Numbered from the stretch's first letter, positions 51,072 through 59,192 are shown. The stretch: DNA of 64,000 bases from Candidatus Peribacteria bacterium (GCA_023245865.1 JAHFJN010000001.1:62001-126000); one strand, 5' to 3'. The notes: generated by a model not told the origin, from the letters alone. Numbers and translations are program-made.

Positions 51072-51248
51072 GTTCTTTCTTGTCAGCCACACAAGAAAGA
51101 ACCAAAGAAAGTCACCGTCCAGTGAGCCATACTCCGCCCGCCCTGTCATTCCTCGCAGACGTCTCCAAGGCTTCGACGTCTGCTTCGTCATGGTGGCTTC
51201 GCACAGGGCTTCCCCTTCACCCCCGCGCACTGGACGGCGCCCCTCCAT
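51072..51248 (-). repeat. Structured dispersed element, copy B
   Basis: This is the same architecture as 23634-23813, on the minus strand. Plus-strand coordinates of pairs: P1 51115-51124 with 51228-51237 (10 bp, CCGTCCAGTG type). P2 51140-51146 with 51203-51209 (identical to copy A). P3 51155-51163 with 51175-51183 around the conserved 11-nt loop. The 3' hairpin is 51072-51083 with 51091-51102. Relative to copy A, five of nine P1 pairs, five of nine P3 pairs and one 3'-hairpin pair changed on both sides. It lies between the stop of a membrane-protein gene and the pheS promoter. Confidence 0.8.
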
Positions 51249-51253
51249 GATTT

Positions 51254-51616
51254 TTAATGTTGCAACGCCAATTCAATCAACAAAAACACCGTGTAAATCA
51301 GCACTCCTATCCACCAGGTGAGGATTCCAAGCAAAAAGAAGAGCAGCACGATCAGCGTACTGACTCCAAGGAAGAGCCCCTGCCGGAGAGCGATGTGGAG
51401 GATTTTGCCTTCGTCCCATGCATGGACCGGAAACCATTTCCAGAGAGCAAAGAGGATCAGCGTTGCAATGGTGGAAACAGAGAGGAAGATGCTTAGGAAA
51501 AACGCAGGCAGTGCCTGCACGGGAGAGGTCAAGGGGCTGATTCGAAAGAGCACCGCGAGGAGCGAAGTGAGGGAGAGCAGCGCCGCGACGATGATGGAAT
51601 AAAGAAGGGTGGTCAT
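51254..51616 (-). CDS. Four-helix membrane protein, unknown
   Basis: This 120-residue protein has four hydrophobic segments (residues ~5-25, ~35-58, ~80-97, ~99-116) and few charged residues. No family is recognised. The ATG overlaps the stop of the UDG gene as ATGA, so the two are translationally coupled. Confidence 0.72.
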   Translation of the reverse strand: MTTLLYSIIVAALLSLTSLLAVLFRISPLTSPVQALPAFFLSIFLSVSTIATLILFALWKWFPVHAWDEGKILHIALRQGLFLGVSTLIVLLFFLLGILTWWIGVLIYTVFLLIELALQH

Positions 51617-52161
51617 TTCTTTTTCAAAAATTCTCCCAATGACTTGAAATCATCAAACAATGCTTGGCGCAGCCCTGGGTTATGGAGCGCTGCCGCGGGG
51701 TGATAAATGGGGAAGATGGTTGCGCCTGCGATCGTATGAGCTTTTCCATGTGCATCACTGATGCTCATTTTCGTGAAAAATTGTGTCAACGCATGGCGCC
51801 CGAGTGGAACGAGAACTTTTGGCTTGATCAATGCGATCTCCATTTGTAAAAAAGGTAAGCATGCCGCCTTCTCTTCCGGTGTCGGATCACGGTTATCCGG
51901 CGGGCGGAACTTTACGACGTTCGTGATGTACACATCCTCGCGCTTAAGATTGATGGTGCCGAGGAGTTCATCGAGGAGTTTGCCTGCCTGCCCGACAAAA
52001 GGTCTCTTCAATTCATCTTCACGTTGTCCCGGTGCCTCGCCGATGAAAACGATCTCCGCCTTGGGATTCCCTTCGCCCGGAACGGGATTTGAAGTCTTTG
52101 TGAGATCAATTCCTTTCCATGTATTCAGTTTTTCACGAACGTCAGCGAGGGTGAGGGGCAT
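51613..52161 (-). CDS. Family-4 uracil-DNA glycosylase lacking Fe-S cysteines
   Basis: This is a 182-residue UDG. The family-4 motifs are GEAPGQREDELKRPFVGQAG (active site), VKFRPPDNRDPTPEE and FPIYHPAAAL. Family-4 enzymes normally bind a [4Fe-4S] cluster through four Cys. Here the N-terminal pair is absent (LNTWKGIDLTK), the Cys of VVKCRPP is Phe, and only the Cys of AACLPF remains. It removes uracil from DNA. TGCTATCCT lies exactly 6 nt before the ATG; an ATG seven codons upstream overlaps that promoter. Confidence 0.92.
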   Translation of the reverse strand: MPLTLADVREKLNTWKGIDLTKTSNPVPGEGNPKAEIVFIGEAPGQREDELKRPFVGQAGKLLDELLGTINLKREDVYITNVVKFRPPDNRDPTPEEKAACLPFLQMEIALIKPKVLVPLGRHALTQFFTKMSISDAHGKAHTIAGATIFPIYHPAAALHNPGLRQALFDDFKSLGEFLKKK

Positions 52162-52201
52162 GAGGGAAGGATAGCATGCCATTGTGTTGAATAAAGGCCA
52201 A

Positions 52202-52210
52202 TGATAGGCT
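52202..52210 (+). promoter_or_regulatory. Extended -10 promoter of the tRNA pair
   Basis: TGATAGGCT lies 18 nt before tRNA-Arg. The same nine bases precede the TPR gene at 38543. Confidence 0.4.
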
Positions 52211-52228
52211 CTGTTAGCTATTTTTCGT

Positions 52229-52306
52229 GCGCCCGTAGTTCAGCCCGGATAGAACGCCAGATTGCGGATCTGGAAGTCGTAGGTTCAAATCCTGCCGGGC
52301 GCACCA
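52229..52306 (+). tRNA. tRNA-Arg (GCG)
   Basis: A cloverleaf begins GCGCCCGTAGTTCAGCCCGG. Acceptor GCGCCCG pairs with CGGGCGC. Anticodon stem CCAGA/TCTGG encloses loop TTGCGGA, anticodon GCG. The T-loop is TTCAAAT. CCA is encoded. Most bacteria read CGC/CGT with an ACG anticodon converted to inosine; here G34 is encoded. Confidence 0.9.
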
Positions 52307-52310
52307 TAGT

Positions 52311-52387
52311 GGGGCCATAGCTCAGCTGGCTAGAGCGCTTCCATGGCATGGAAGAGGTCGGGGGTTCGAATCCCCCTGGCTCCACCA
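52311..52387 (+). tRNA. tRNA-Ala (GGC)
   Basis: A cloverleaf begins GGGGCCATAGCTCAGCTGGC. Acceptor GGGGCCA pairs with TGGCTCC. Anticodon stem CTTCC/GGAAG encloses loop ATGGCAT, anticodon GGC. CCA is encoded and is followed without a gap by the stop of gmk on the other strand. Confidence 0.95.
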
Positions 52388-52960
52388 TTAGGCGCCAATC
52401 AATTTCTCAACCTGGTTTATCGTTTCCTCCATCTTTCCTTCGCGATTGATGACGGTCGCTGAGCAATGATTTGCGTACTGGAGTTCTTTCTCCATGCTTT
52501 GGAGTCTTCGGGTCAACTCTTCGTCGTTCATCGGCGCGCGTTTGGTGATGTGTTTGATCAGCTGCTCTTTGCTTTCTGGGAGAATAAAGATCGACTGTAA
52601 TCTGTCTGCGTTCTCGCCGGTGAAGTGCGGATTGCTCCCGATGCTGACAAACCCCTGTACGTCGACCTCGCGGACGACAATACGGCCTTCCTCGATTGGT
52701 GGGATAATTTCATCGACCATCGTCGCGTAGCGCTCGCCTCCATGAACAATCGCCCACTCCAGGAATTTTTTTTCATGCAGGAGTCGATCAAACTCTTCAT
52801 TCGTTACAAAGTGGTAGAGATCACCGCTCTCGCCCTGCCTGCGTGCGCGTGTCGTTGCGGATCTAGGAAAATGAAACTCAGGATGCGTGGCTCTCAGCCG
52901 CTTTAAAATGACACTTTTGCCAACCCCGCTTGGTCCGATGATGAGCGTCAATTTCCCCAT
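52388..52960 (-). CDS. gmk: Guanylate kinase
   Basis: This is a 190-residue GMP kinase. The P-loop is IIGPSGVGKSVILKRL, the GMP-binding segment is FPRSATTRARRQGESGDLYH, and REVDVQGF contributes to the active site. It converts GMP to GDP. TACCAT lies exactly 6 nt before the ATG; an upstream in-frame ATG would add 24 residues. Its stop abuts the tRNA-Ala CCA end. Confidence 0.94.
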   Translation of the reverse strand: MGKLTLIIGPSGVGKSVILKRLRATHPEFHFPRSATTRARRQGESGDLYHFVTNEEFDRLLHEKKFLEWAIVHGGERYATMVDEIIPPIEEGRIVVREVDVQGFVSIGSNPHFTGENADRLQSIFILPESKEQLIKHITKRAPMNDEELTRRLQSMEKELQYANHCSATVINREGKMEETINQVEKLIGA

Positions 52961-52987
52961 AGGGGGATGGTACCCGAGCGTTTCCCC

Positions 52988-53016
52988 TTGTCCAACATTG
53001 ACGAATATGCTACAAT
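52988..53016 (+). promoter_or_regulatory. Promoter of candidate ncRNA
   Basis: TTGTCC (52988-52993), 17 nt, TACAAT (53011-53016) with TGC immediately before, so both a -35 and an extended -10 are present. Confidence 0.6.
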
Positions 53017-53022
53017 GGTGGG

Positions 53023-53346
53023 TTCTGTTCATTCAAAGCTCCTACCCACGCAGGGAGAAAAGAAATGTTACTCGTTCACTGGTTACTCGTTTACTAGCAA
53101 CGAACAAACGAGCAACGAATAACGTTTCTCTCCTCCCTGCCTCGCGTCTGACCAACGCACCCAGGAAACAAACACACATACAAAGTCGTGAACAATCAAA
53201 CACAAACACACGCGAGACCGTATGTCTCACGTGGTAGGGAGCTACAGAAGGTCACTGTAACTTCTTAGGCACACGCGTGTCTAAGAGCTCGAAACCCCGT
53301 TCCTTCCTGCGCTTCCAAAGAGCGTAGAAGGGAGCGGGGTTTTATT
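53023..53346 (+). ncRNA. Candidate structured ncRNA of ~320 nt, class unknown
   Basis: This is a stand-alone transcription unit with promoter and terminator but no convincing ORF. Visible helices: GCTCC-TAC-CACG near 53038-53050 with CGTG-GTA-GGGAGC near 53228-53242; GCAGGGAG with CTCCCTGC enclosing a heptamer-repeat arm (53067-53123, GTTACTC units opposed to AACGA units); GAGAC-CGTAT-GTCTC; CTTAGGCAC with GTGTCTAAG near 53262-53286; and the terminator hairpin. RNase P and SRP consensus words are absent. A 6S-like RNA remains possible. The next gene is on the opposite strand, so it is not a leader. Confidence 0.55.
53291..53346 (+). terminator. Long intrinsic terminator
   Basis: AAACCCCG and CCTTC...TGCGCT pair with AGCGTA...GAAGG and GCGGGGTTT, followed by TTTATTT. 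It ends the candidate ncRNA and overlaps the 3' end of the small YtxH-like gene. Confidence 0.85.
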
Positions 53347-53494
53347 TGTCTTCTTCCTTTTCCCCCTCCTCATTCTCTTCATCAAGGAGTTTTTTCCCGA
53401 TGATCGATCCGATCGCACCGCCGATGATGATCCCGGCAATGATTTTCTTTGCAATACTGCTCTTCTTTTCCCGATGACGACGAAAGGGCCACAT
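53342..53494 (-). CDS. Small membrane protein (YtxH-like)
   Basis: This is a 50-residue protein: basic N-terminus (MWPFRRHREKKSSIAKK), one Gly/Ile-rich membrane helix (IIAGIIIGGAIGSIIGKK) and an acidic tail (DEENEEGEKEEDK). This charge pattern resembles YtxH/Gly-zipper small proteins. An in-frame upstream ATG would overlap the pgm end. TACACT lies 8 nt before the chosen ATG. Confidence 0.65.
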   Translation of the reverse strand: MWPFRRHREKKSSIAKKIIAGIIIGGAIGSIIGKKLLDEENEEGEKEEDK

Positions 53495-53510
53495 ATGAGA
53501 GCAGTGTAGA

Positions 53511-54896
53511 CTATAACGTAACTTCAGGATATTGCCTGACATGACTCATAACCTCTTCCTCCACCTCACGTAGCCGTTGAGGCGTTCTGGCTTCCATGCA
53601 TATGGAGAGACAGGGTGATGTATTACTTTGGCGAATACCCGCCCATGCACCGCCGCCGAAATCGATCCGTGCGCCGTCGAGAGTTTCCACGGGGTAGATG
53701 GTTTGAAAATGTTCCGTCATGCGGCGGATGACATTTGCCTTATCTTCATCACGTATGGTTGGTCGTTGCTCGGGAGTTTGATACACGCGCGGAAAAGAAG
53801 AAAATGTCTGTGACGTGGCGATGCCTGCACTGTTGATAATTTTCAAGACCCGCAGCGCCGCAACGAGTGCATCGTCGAATCCGAAGTAGTCTTCGCCACA
53901 GAAAAAGTGTCCCGATTGCTCACCGCCGAGTTGTGCATTGTGTTCACGCATTGCGTGTTCCACAAATGAATGACCGACTTTGCACATCACAGGCTTGCCA
54001 CCCCACTGCGTGACTTCACTCCAGAGAATGCCGGAATTACTGACGGTAAAGACAACGGGTGTCCCGGGAAAGCGCTGTAGATGATCCTGCGCAAGGAGAA
54101 GCAGTAATTCATCGGCGCTGCGAATCGTTCCCGTTTCATCCACCAGTCCCAGCCGATCGCCGTCACCATCGAACGCGAGCCCTAGGTGAGCATGCTGCTC
54201 CATCACGAGACTTTGCAAATCTTTCAGTGTTTCATATTTGCTCGGATCCGCAGGGTGATTGGGAAATGTGCCATCGGGCTCGGTGTAGAGTTCCGTGACA
54301 GTCGCGCCGACTGCTCGCAAAATTTCGGAGTCAAGCGGCCCCGCCACACCATTGCCGCCGTCGACGACGACGTGCATTCCCTTACCCACATCTGCAAAAA
54401 GATTAGCGACGAATTGTTTGTAGGGCGTCACCGCATCTATCTCTTTCTTTGAACCCTTGCCCGACAGGAAATCTTTTTTTTCAATGCGATCTCGCAATGT
54501 TTGAATATCGTCACCTGCAAACGCTTCTGCATTCGCCGTACAGAGTTTGAGTCCGTTATCGTGCGCGGGATTGTGGCTCGCGGTGAGCTGTACGCCGCCA
54601 TCGAGTTTTTGCGTGCAGATCGTGAAGTAATTCAGGGGGCTCGGGGTCTGGCCGATCGTGTACACGGTACAACCGGTTTCCAGAAGTCCATTGATTACCG
54701 CACTTTCCAAAATCGGACTGTGTGTGCGCGCGTCACGGCCGACACAGACCGTGGGTGATTTTTTCCTTGTTCGTGTACGGAGCTCTGAGCCGAACGCTTG
54801 TCCGATCAATCTGCAAGCTTCTTCCGTAAGTTGTTCGTATGCGCGACCGCGAATGTCATACGCGCGGAAAATCCGTGGATCTATGGAGCTCTGCAT
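53511..54896 (-). CDS. Phosphomannomutase/phosphoglucomutase
   Basis: This 461-residue alpha-D-phosphohexomutase contains the catalytic serine loop TASHNPAHDNGLK, the metal-binding loop DGDGDRLG, the sugar-binding GEQSGH and a C-terminal phosphate-binding segment (IRQSNTSPCLSICMEA). The N-terminal FRAYDIRG motif is typical of ManB/AlgC-type PMM/PGM. It supplies Man-1-P or Glc-1-P for surface glycans, in line with the glycosyltransferase-like proteins here. TGATATACT lies 7 nt before the ATG. Confidence 0.95.
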   Translation of the reverse strand: MQSSIDPRIFRAYDIRGRAYEQLTEEACRLIGQAFGSELRTRTRKKSPTVCVGRDARTHSPILESAVINGLLETGCTVYTIGQTPSPLNYFTICTQKLDGGVQLTASHNPAHDNGLKLCTANAEAFAGDDIQTLRDRIEKKDFLSGKGSKKEIDAVTPYKQFVANLFADVGKGMHVVVDGGNGVAGPLDSEILRAVGATVTELYTEPDGTFPNHPADPSKYETLKDLQSLVMEQHAHLGLAFDGDGDRLGLVDETGTIRSADELLLLLAQDHLQRFPGTPVVFTVSNSGILWSEVTQWGGKPVMCKVGHSFVEHAMREHNAQLGGEQSGHFFCGEDYFGFDDALVAALRVLKIINSAGIATSQTFSSFPRVYQTPEQRPTIRDEDKANVIRRMTEHFQTIYPVETLDGARIDFGGGAWAGIRQSNTSPCLSICMEARTPQRLREVEEEVMSHVRQYPEVTL

Positions 54897-54909
54897 CGCT
54901 CGCAGTATA

Positions 54910-55812
54910 TCAGGGTACCACCAGCCCTGAAACGAAGGAAACGGCGACGAAACTGAGGAGGATCACGATCAGCCCGATGAATGCTCGCACAATCAATCCC
55001 TTGGCTTTTGTGTACTGCTCATCGTTGCCGGTGTTTACGATCATGAGGACGCCCGCGTAGAGGATCATCGCGGTCGCAACGAGTGCGAGGAATTCCATGA
55101 GGATGGTTGTGATGCTCACGATCTTGGAAATGATCGGACCGGTACTCGGCGTACCGCCGGGAAGCACGGCTACGGCGGCCGTGTTCAAGCTGAGGGCCAA
55201 TTTCACCGAAGGCCCGATCACAATCAAAAGCAGTCCCGTGATCACCCCAAACACACTGTTTCGAAATTGCGTCACGGCGTCGTCTTTGCCGAAGCTTCCC
55301 ATCGCTTTGATGCCGCTCACGATGATCATGAGGATCCCGAGCGCAGCGAGAATATACGCGAGCCACAGGATCAATCCCTGGATCTCGAGCGCCGCAACGC
55401 TCGCACCAGCTTGGATATCTGCAACGGTAGGTGCGTTGATGAAGAACGCCGCGCCCCCAAGGAAAAATGCATCAACAAATCGACCACTTAGAAATGCAAG
55501 GACAAGTCCGACGAGATTCACTGCAATCGACGTTTTAGCTTTATTAAGGGTTTCTTCTTCGCTCCCAACAATCATTTTCATTCCTGCCTTCACAATATTA
55601 TAGGTTGCTATTGCTCCGATGAGAGTCAGTATGATTGTTTTAATATCCGCGGCCAACCCACCGATGCCAAGTGCAGGTAAGCAATAATGTAAGGTGCATG
55701 GCGCCACTGCGGTCGTTGCATTGGAAATACTGGTGGAATTTGTTATCTGGCCATAGGCAGTTATCGGCAGAAATGACACCATGAATGCCAACAGAAAATG
55801 GAAGAGCTTCAT
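54910..55812 (-). CDS. Polytopic TrbC/VirB2-like membrane protein
   Basis: This is a 300-residue protein: a signal peptide (MKLFHFLLAFMVSFLPITAYG) and six to seven membrane segments. Pairs of helices separated by short charged loops (AGMKMIVGSEEETLNKAKTS; NTGNDEQYTKAKGLIVRAFI then GLIVILLSFVAVSFVSGL) resemble tandem TrbC/VirB2 pilin-type units common in CPR genomes. It overlaps the next gene by ATGA. It is possibly part of a pilus or DNA-uptake apparatus; no other type IV secretion genes are in the window. Confidence 0.7.
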   Translation of the reverse strand: MKLFHFLLAFMVSFLPITAYGQITNSTSISNATTAVAPCTLHYCLPALGIGGLAADIKTIILTLIGAIATYNIVKAGMKMIVGSEEETLNKAKTSIAVNLVGLVLAFLSGRFVDAFFLGGAAFFINAPTVADIQAGASVAALEIQGLILWLAYILAALGILMIIVSGIKAMGSFGKDDAVTQFRNSVFGVITGLLLIVIGPSVKLALSLNTAAVAVLPGGTPSTGPIISKIVSITTILMEFLALVATAMILYAGVLMIVNTGNDEQYTKAKGLIVRAFIGLIVILLSFVAVSFVSGLVVP

Positions 55813-56654
55813 AAATTAATAACGAAAGAGATGACTATTCTGCATACAAGAACAATGATGAGAGTGACCACCGTAGTGAACATCGTTTTCTTTGCCTTCT
55901 CTTTCAAGCTGTCATCTGTGGAAATAACAAGGAAAAATCCTGCTGCGATGAATGTTAACACCGCAAGTGCGCCGAGCAATTCCAAAAGAAAATTCGCGAT
56001 ACCGACGATTTCCAATGCGAGAGCCCCGGAATTTCCGGTCCCCCCATACAGAGGAATGACAAATGCTTCGATGACGCTGTTTACGAGCAATATAACGGAA
56101 ACGCCGACAAGCGTGTAGAGAAAACTTTTCTTCTGTTTCTGCATTTCCGCGTCGTCCCCTTGTGCCACGATCAAACGAATTCCCTGATACACAATGATCG
56201 CGCTGACGGCTGCGGCGACCATATATCTATAATAAATCGTCACACGGCCTATGGCAGTGAGCGCAGCCGTGGTGTCGACCAATCCTACATTTGTCGTTGT
56301 ATTCTGTCCCACTGCCTGCACGATCAGCGAAGTCAGACTGACGATGGCAGCGCCTGTAATGCCGTAACTATATGCGCTCCGGACCTCGCTCACGGTGCTT
56401 TCCTCATCACCTTCAATCAGGAGACGCACTGCGTAGTAGAGAAACATCAGGGAAGCAACGGCAATGAAAATTGCCTGTATGTTGCTCATGAATTGTACTT
56501 TCGTTACAAATGCATATATTGCTGCGAAACCGGGTTGAGACGGGCAGGGCAACGTAATGCTGATGCCTAAATTTCCGCACGGATTCTGAACCCCCTGGTT
56601 CGGAAGCGAAGGGATGGTCTGTGCCAAGAATGTGCCGAGAAGCAGGAAGCCCAT
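55809..56654 (-). CDS. Polytopic TrbC/VirB2-like membrane protein, paralogue
   Basis: This is a 281-residue protein with the same plan as the downstream coupled gene: signal peptide, then six or seven helices with short charged loops (RLLIEGDEESTVSEVRSAYS; RLIVAQGDDAEMQKQKKSFL; STDDSLKEKAKKTMFTTVV). The chosen ATG gives a clean signal peptide (MGFLLLGTFLAQTIPSLP) and follows TGGTATACT by 10 nt. Together the two genes form a co-translated pair. Confidence 0.7.
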   Translation of the reverse strand: MGFLLLGTFLAQTIPSLPNQGVQNPCGNLGISITLPCPSQPGFAAIYAFVTKVQFMSNIQAIFIAVASLMFLYYAVRLLIEGDEESTVSEVRSAYSYGITGAAIVSLTSLIVQAVGQNTTTNVGLVDTTAALTAIGRVTIYYRYMVAAAVSAIIVYQGIRLIVAQGDDAEMQKQKKSFLYTLVGVSVILLVNSVIEAFVIPLYGGTGNSGALALEIVGIANFLLELLGALAVLTFIAAGFFLVISTDDSLKEKAKKTMFTTVVTLIIVLVCRIVISFVINL

Positions 56655-56720
56655 AAATCTCGTTAGTATACCACAAATCAAGTATTGGAGCCAGTACGGC
56701 AAATGCTCTACAATGCAGGC

Positions 56721-57413
56721 ATGCAACCTCTCTCCTCTGTCCGCAGCCAACCCCTTACCCTCTCTCGCTCCACCGAGGCACAAGTGTATCTCCTCTTTGC
56801 CATCGCTATGGGGCTCACGCTCATTGGCGTTTTTATTGGCATCATGAATGCCGCGTTGCTACTTCGGTCCGGCGTACTCCTGCTCTGCGTGATTGCGGAA
56901 CTGGCAATCATTTTTACTTCGCGCTTGTGGATGAATAGTTCGCCACTCAATTATCTCCTCTTCGCGCTCTTCCCTCTGCTCTCCGGTTTTACCTTCACGC
57001 CGTATCTTCTCTCGGTCCTTGCGGGCTACGTGAATGGATCCGCGATCCTTCTCAACGCAGCGCTGGCGACGGTATTTCTCTCGCTTGCTGCCGCAGTCTT
57101 CGCACGCACAACGTCGTGGGATATGTCGAGCATGGGGAGGGGACTTTTTCTCGCACTTCTGGGGCTTCTGATTCTTAGTATTCTCCAGATTTTCTTCGTG
57201 TCATTGCGATCGCAGGGCAGTGAACTCATCATTTCGGGTTTCGGGGTCGTCCTCTTCGCATTCTTCATTGCGTTTGATCTGCAGCGCATTCAGGCAATGG
57301 GCAGAGCCGGTACCAATCCGTTTCTCCTGGCCTTGAGCCTCTATCTCGACATCTTTAACGTCTTTATGTATATCCTCCGTTTCATGCTTGCACTCTCCGG
57401 AAATAGGAGATAG
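56721..57413 (+). CDS. Bax inhibitor-1/YccA family membrane protein
   Basis: This is a 230-residue protein with seven membrane segments. The PLLSGFTFTPYL segment and IAFDLQRIQAMG near the C-terminal helices are the BI-1 family features (the latter includes the conserved FD). Family members act as pH-sensitive Ca2+ leak channels or in stress response. TACAAT lies exactly 6 nt before the ATG. It may be co-transcribed with the rpmF-nusB-rnc group 12 nt downstream. Confidence 0.85.
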   Translation: MQPLSSVRSQPLTLSRSTEAQVYLLFAIAMGLTLIGVFIGIMNAALLLRSGVLLLCVIAELAIIFTSRLWMNSSPLNYLLFALFPLLSGFTFTPYLLSVLAGYVNGSAILLNAALATVFLSLAAAVFARTTSWDMSSMGRGLFLALLGLLILSILQIFFVSLRSQGSELIISGFGVVLFAFFIAFDLQRIQAMGRAGTNPFLLALSLYLDIFNVFMYILRFMLALSGNRR

Positions 57414-57425
57414 CCTGTACGCCCT

Positions 57426-57611
57426 ATGGCAAAACGTCCTACACCAAAGAAGCGCCGTGCGAAGCGCGCAACGCGACTCCAGCACTCACATTTCCTCTCC
57501 CTTGAGGTCGTGCGGCTCCGCGGGCGTCAAAATTCACCGTACGCACAAGTTGCAGAGCCCAAGAACAAGGGGGATAAAGCACTGAAGAGCATCACGCGCA
57601 TCAAAGCCTAG
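57426..57611 (+). CDS. rpmF: 50S ribosomal protein bL32
   Basis: This is a 61-residue basic protein (MAKRPTPKKRRAKRATRLQH). Its length, the N-terminal PKKRRAKRA-type basic stretch and its position before nusB and rnc match bL32 in CPR genomes. The central part lacks the zinc-binding Cys pairs seen in some bL32 proteins. Assignment rests on context as much as sequence. Confidence 0.65.
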   Translation: MAKRPTPKKRRAKRATRLQHSHFLSLEVVRLRGRQNSPYAQVAEPKNKGDKALKSITRIKA

Positions 57612-57612
57612 T

Positions 57613-58011
57613 ATGGCGAGGCGCAGACACTTGTCGCGCATTGCGGTCATGCAGGTTCTGTTTGAACGAGAGCGTCGCCCCGAAGCGGATCCCGCGCACG
57701 CACTCGTACTGAATGAAGCGGAGCTCGGAGAACTTGATCGTTCGTTTGCAGAAGCTCTCCTGAAGGGAATTCTCAAGGAGTACAATGCCATTTGCAAAAC
57801 GATTGTCGAACATGCGCCCGATTGGACGCTGGATCGCATGGACCCGGTTTCTCGCTGCGTTCTGTATCTGGGTACCTATGAAATGCTCTTTGCCAAAGAC
57901 GCACCGCCGGCGGTGATCATGAACGAGGCGATCGAGATTGCGAAGGAATTCGGCTCCGACGAGAGCGGAAAATTTGTCAACGGCGTGCTCAATTCCATGG
58001 CCAAGAAATAG
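57613..58011 (+). CDS. nusB: Transcription antitermination factor NusB
   Basis: This is a 132-residue all-helical NusB. N-terminal RRRHLSRIAVMQVLFERE and the C-terminal stretch LYLGTYEMLFAKDAPPAVIM with NEAIEIAKEFGSDESGKFVNGVL are diagnostic. With NusE (S10, encoded nearby at 58716) it forms the boxA-binding complex for rRNA antitermination. It starts one base after the bL32 stop. Confidence 0.95.
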   Translation: MARRRHLSRIAVMQVLFERERRPEADPAHALVLNEAELGELDRSFAEALLKGILKEYNAICKTIVEHAPDWTLDRMDPVSRCVLYLGTYEMLFAKDAPPAVIMNEAIEIAKEFGSDESGKFVNGVLNSMAKK

Positions 58012-58025
58012 GGTATACTGCAAGC

Positions 58026-58715
58026 ATGCCTCCTGTTTCTTTCCTCACACTCGAGAAAACAATCGGATTTCACTTTCGCAATAAAGAGCTGCTCGCGCAA
58101 TCCTTGACGCACCGCAGCGCGGTGCGCGAGAGCAAGCGCAGCGGCCACAACGAACGCTTGGAATTCCTTGGCGATGCCGTCCTCGAACTTGCCGCGACCG
58201 AATACCTGTATCACCTTTCGGAAAAACCCGAGGGGGAGCTCACGAACTGGCGCTCCGCACTCGTGCAGCGCGAACACCTTGCCGCAGTTGCGCGTGACAT
58301 TCAGCTCGGATCGCACTTGATGCTGAGCCGCGGGGAGGAAGCGAGCGGCGGACGCGATCGGCCCTCCAATCTTGCGAACGGTCTCGAAGCACTCATCGGT
58401 GCCATCTACCTCGACAAAGGTTTTGAAGATGCGAAACAGTTCTGCTTCCATTTCATCCTGCGTCGCCTGGAGGGGCTCCTCGCCGCAGGAAAAGATCGCG
58501 ACGAAAAGAGTTTGTTCCAAGAGCATGCGCAGGAGAAATACGGCATCACTCCTCACTACGAAACGGTCGATGCCGTCGGGCCCGACCACAAGAAAGATTT
58601 TACCTGCGCGGTCTACATCGGCGAAGAGCGCGTCGCCGAAGGCCATGGCAACAGCAAGCAGCGCGCTGAACAAGCGGCCGCGAAGGCCGGACTGAAAGCA
58701 AAAGGGTGGAAATAA
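58026..58715 (+). CDS. rnc: Ribonuclease III
   Basis: This 229-residue RNase III has the catalytic signature NERLEFLGDAVLELAATEYL, second acidic site ANGLEALIGAIYLDKGFEDA, and a C-terminal dsRNA-binding domain (DPHKDFTCAVYIGEE-type region ending EQAAAKAGLKAK). It processes rRNA and structured RNAs. TATACT lies exactly 6 nt before its ATG, so it also has its own promoter within the operon. It meets rpsJ end to end with no gap. Confidence 0.96.
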   Translation: MPPVSFLTLEKTIGFHFRNKELLAQSLTHRSAVRESKRSGHNERLEFLGDAVLELAATEYLYHLSEKPEGELTNWRSALVQREHLAAVARDIQLGSHLMLSRGEEASGGRDRPSNLANGLEALIGAIYLDKGFEDAKQFCFHFILRRLEGLLAAGKDRDEKSLFQEHAQEKYGITPHYETVDAVGPDHKKDFTCAVYIGEERVAEGHGNSKQRAEQAAAKAGLKAKGWK

Positions 58716-59147
58716 CTACTTCATTTTAATCTCAATATCCACTCCACTCGGCAAACTCAAGCTCTGCAAGCTCTCAACCGTCTTAAACGTCGTTTCTGTC
58801 AAATCAATCAACCTCCGGTGTGTCCGCATTTCGTACTGATCGCGGGCATTTTTATGGACGAACGTGGATTTATTCACGGTGAATTTGCGGATGTTTGTCG
58901 GGAGTGGAATCGGCCCATGCACCACGGCACCGGAACGCTCTGCCGTCTCGATGATTTTACTTGCAGTTTCATCAAGTACGCGGTGATCAAATGCGCTGAG
59001 GCGGATCCGAATCCCTGAAACCGAAGCTTCGCCCTTCGCAGATTTTTTGGGCTCTTTCACAGATGACTCCGCAGAATCCTTTGCAGCCACTTTCTTTGTC
59101 GTGACTTTCTTGGGGGTGTCCTTTTTGGCGGCAGCTTTCGGATTCAT
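58716..59147 (-). CDS. rpsJ: 30S ribosomal protein uS10 with basic N-terminal extension
   Basis: This is a 143-residue protein. The S10/NusE core starts at ~residue 45 ([20 protein letters not shown]) and has [20 protein letters not shown] and THRRLIDL. The first ~44 residues are a Lys/Ala/Thr/Ser-rich tail absent from standard S10 (~100 aa). It follows tuf, as in many bacteria, but no other S10-operon gene follows; the next gene is rnc on the other strand. Confidence 0.95.
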   Translation of the reverse strand: MNPKAAAKKDTPKKVTTKKVAAKDSAESSVKEPKKSAKGEASVSGIRIRLSAFDHRVLDETASKIIETAERSGAVVHGPIPLPTNIRKFTVNKSTFVHKNARDQYEMRTHRRLIDLTETTFKTVESLQSLSLPSGVDIEIKMK

Positions 59148-59171
59148 AGAGCGGAGGGAAAAGAGCAGCAG

Positions 59172-59192
59172 GGGCGCCCCGTTGGGGCGCCC
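59172..59192 (-). promoter_or_regulatory. GC-rich hairpin between tuf and rpsJ
   Basis: GGGCGCCCC (59172-59180), GTT, GGGGCGCCC (59184-59192): a 9-bp perfect stem in the 55-nt spacer. No T-run follows on either strand, so it looks like a processing or attenuating hairpin, not a full terminator. Confidence 0.55.

Noticed and set aside
51030-51248. 72-codon open frame covering copy B of the structured repeat
   Set aside because: The equivalent frame in copy A has a stop after eight codons and the helices, not the codons, are conserved. I treat it as non-coding.
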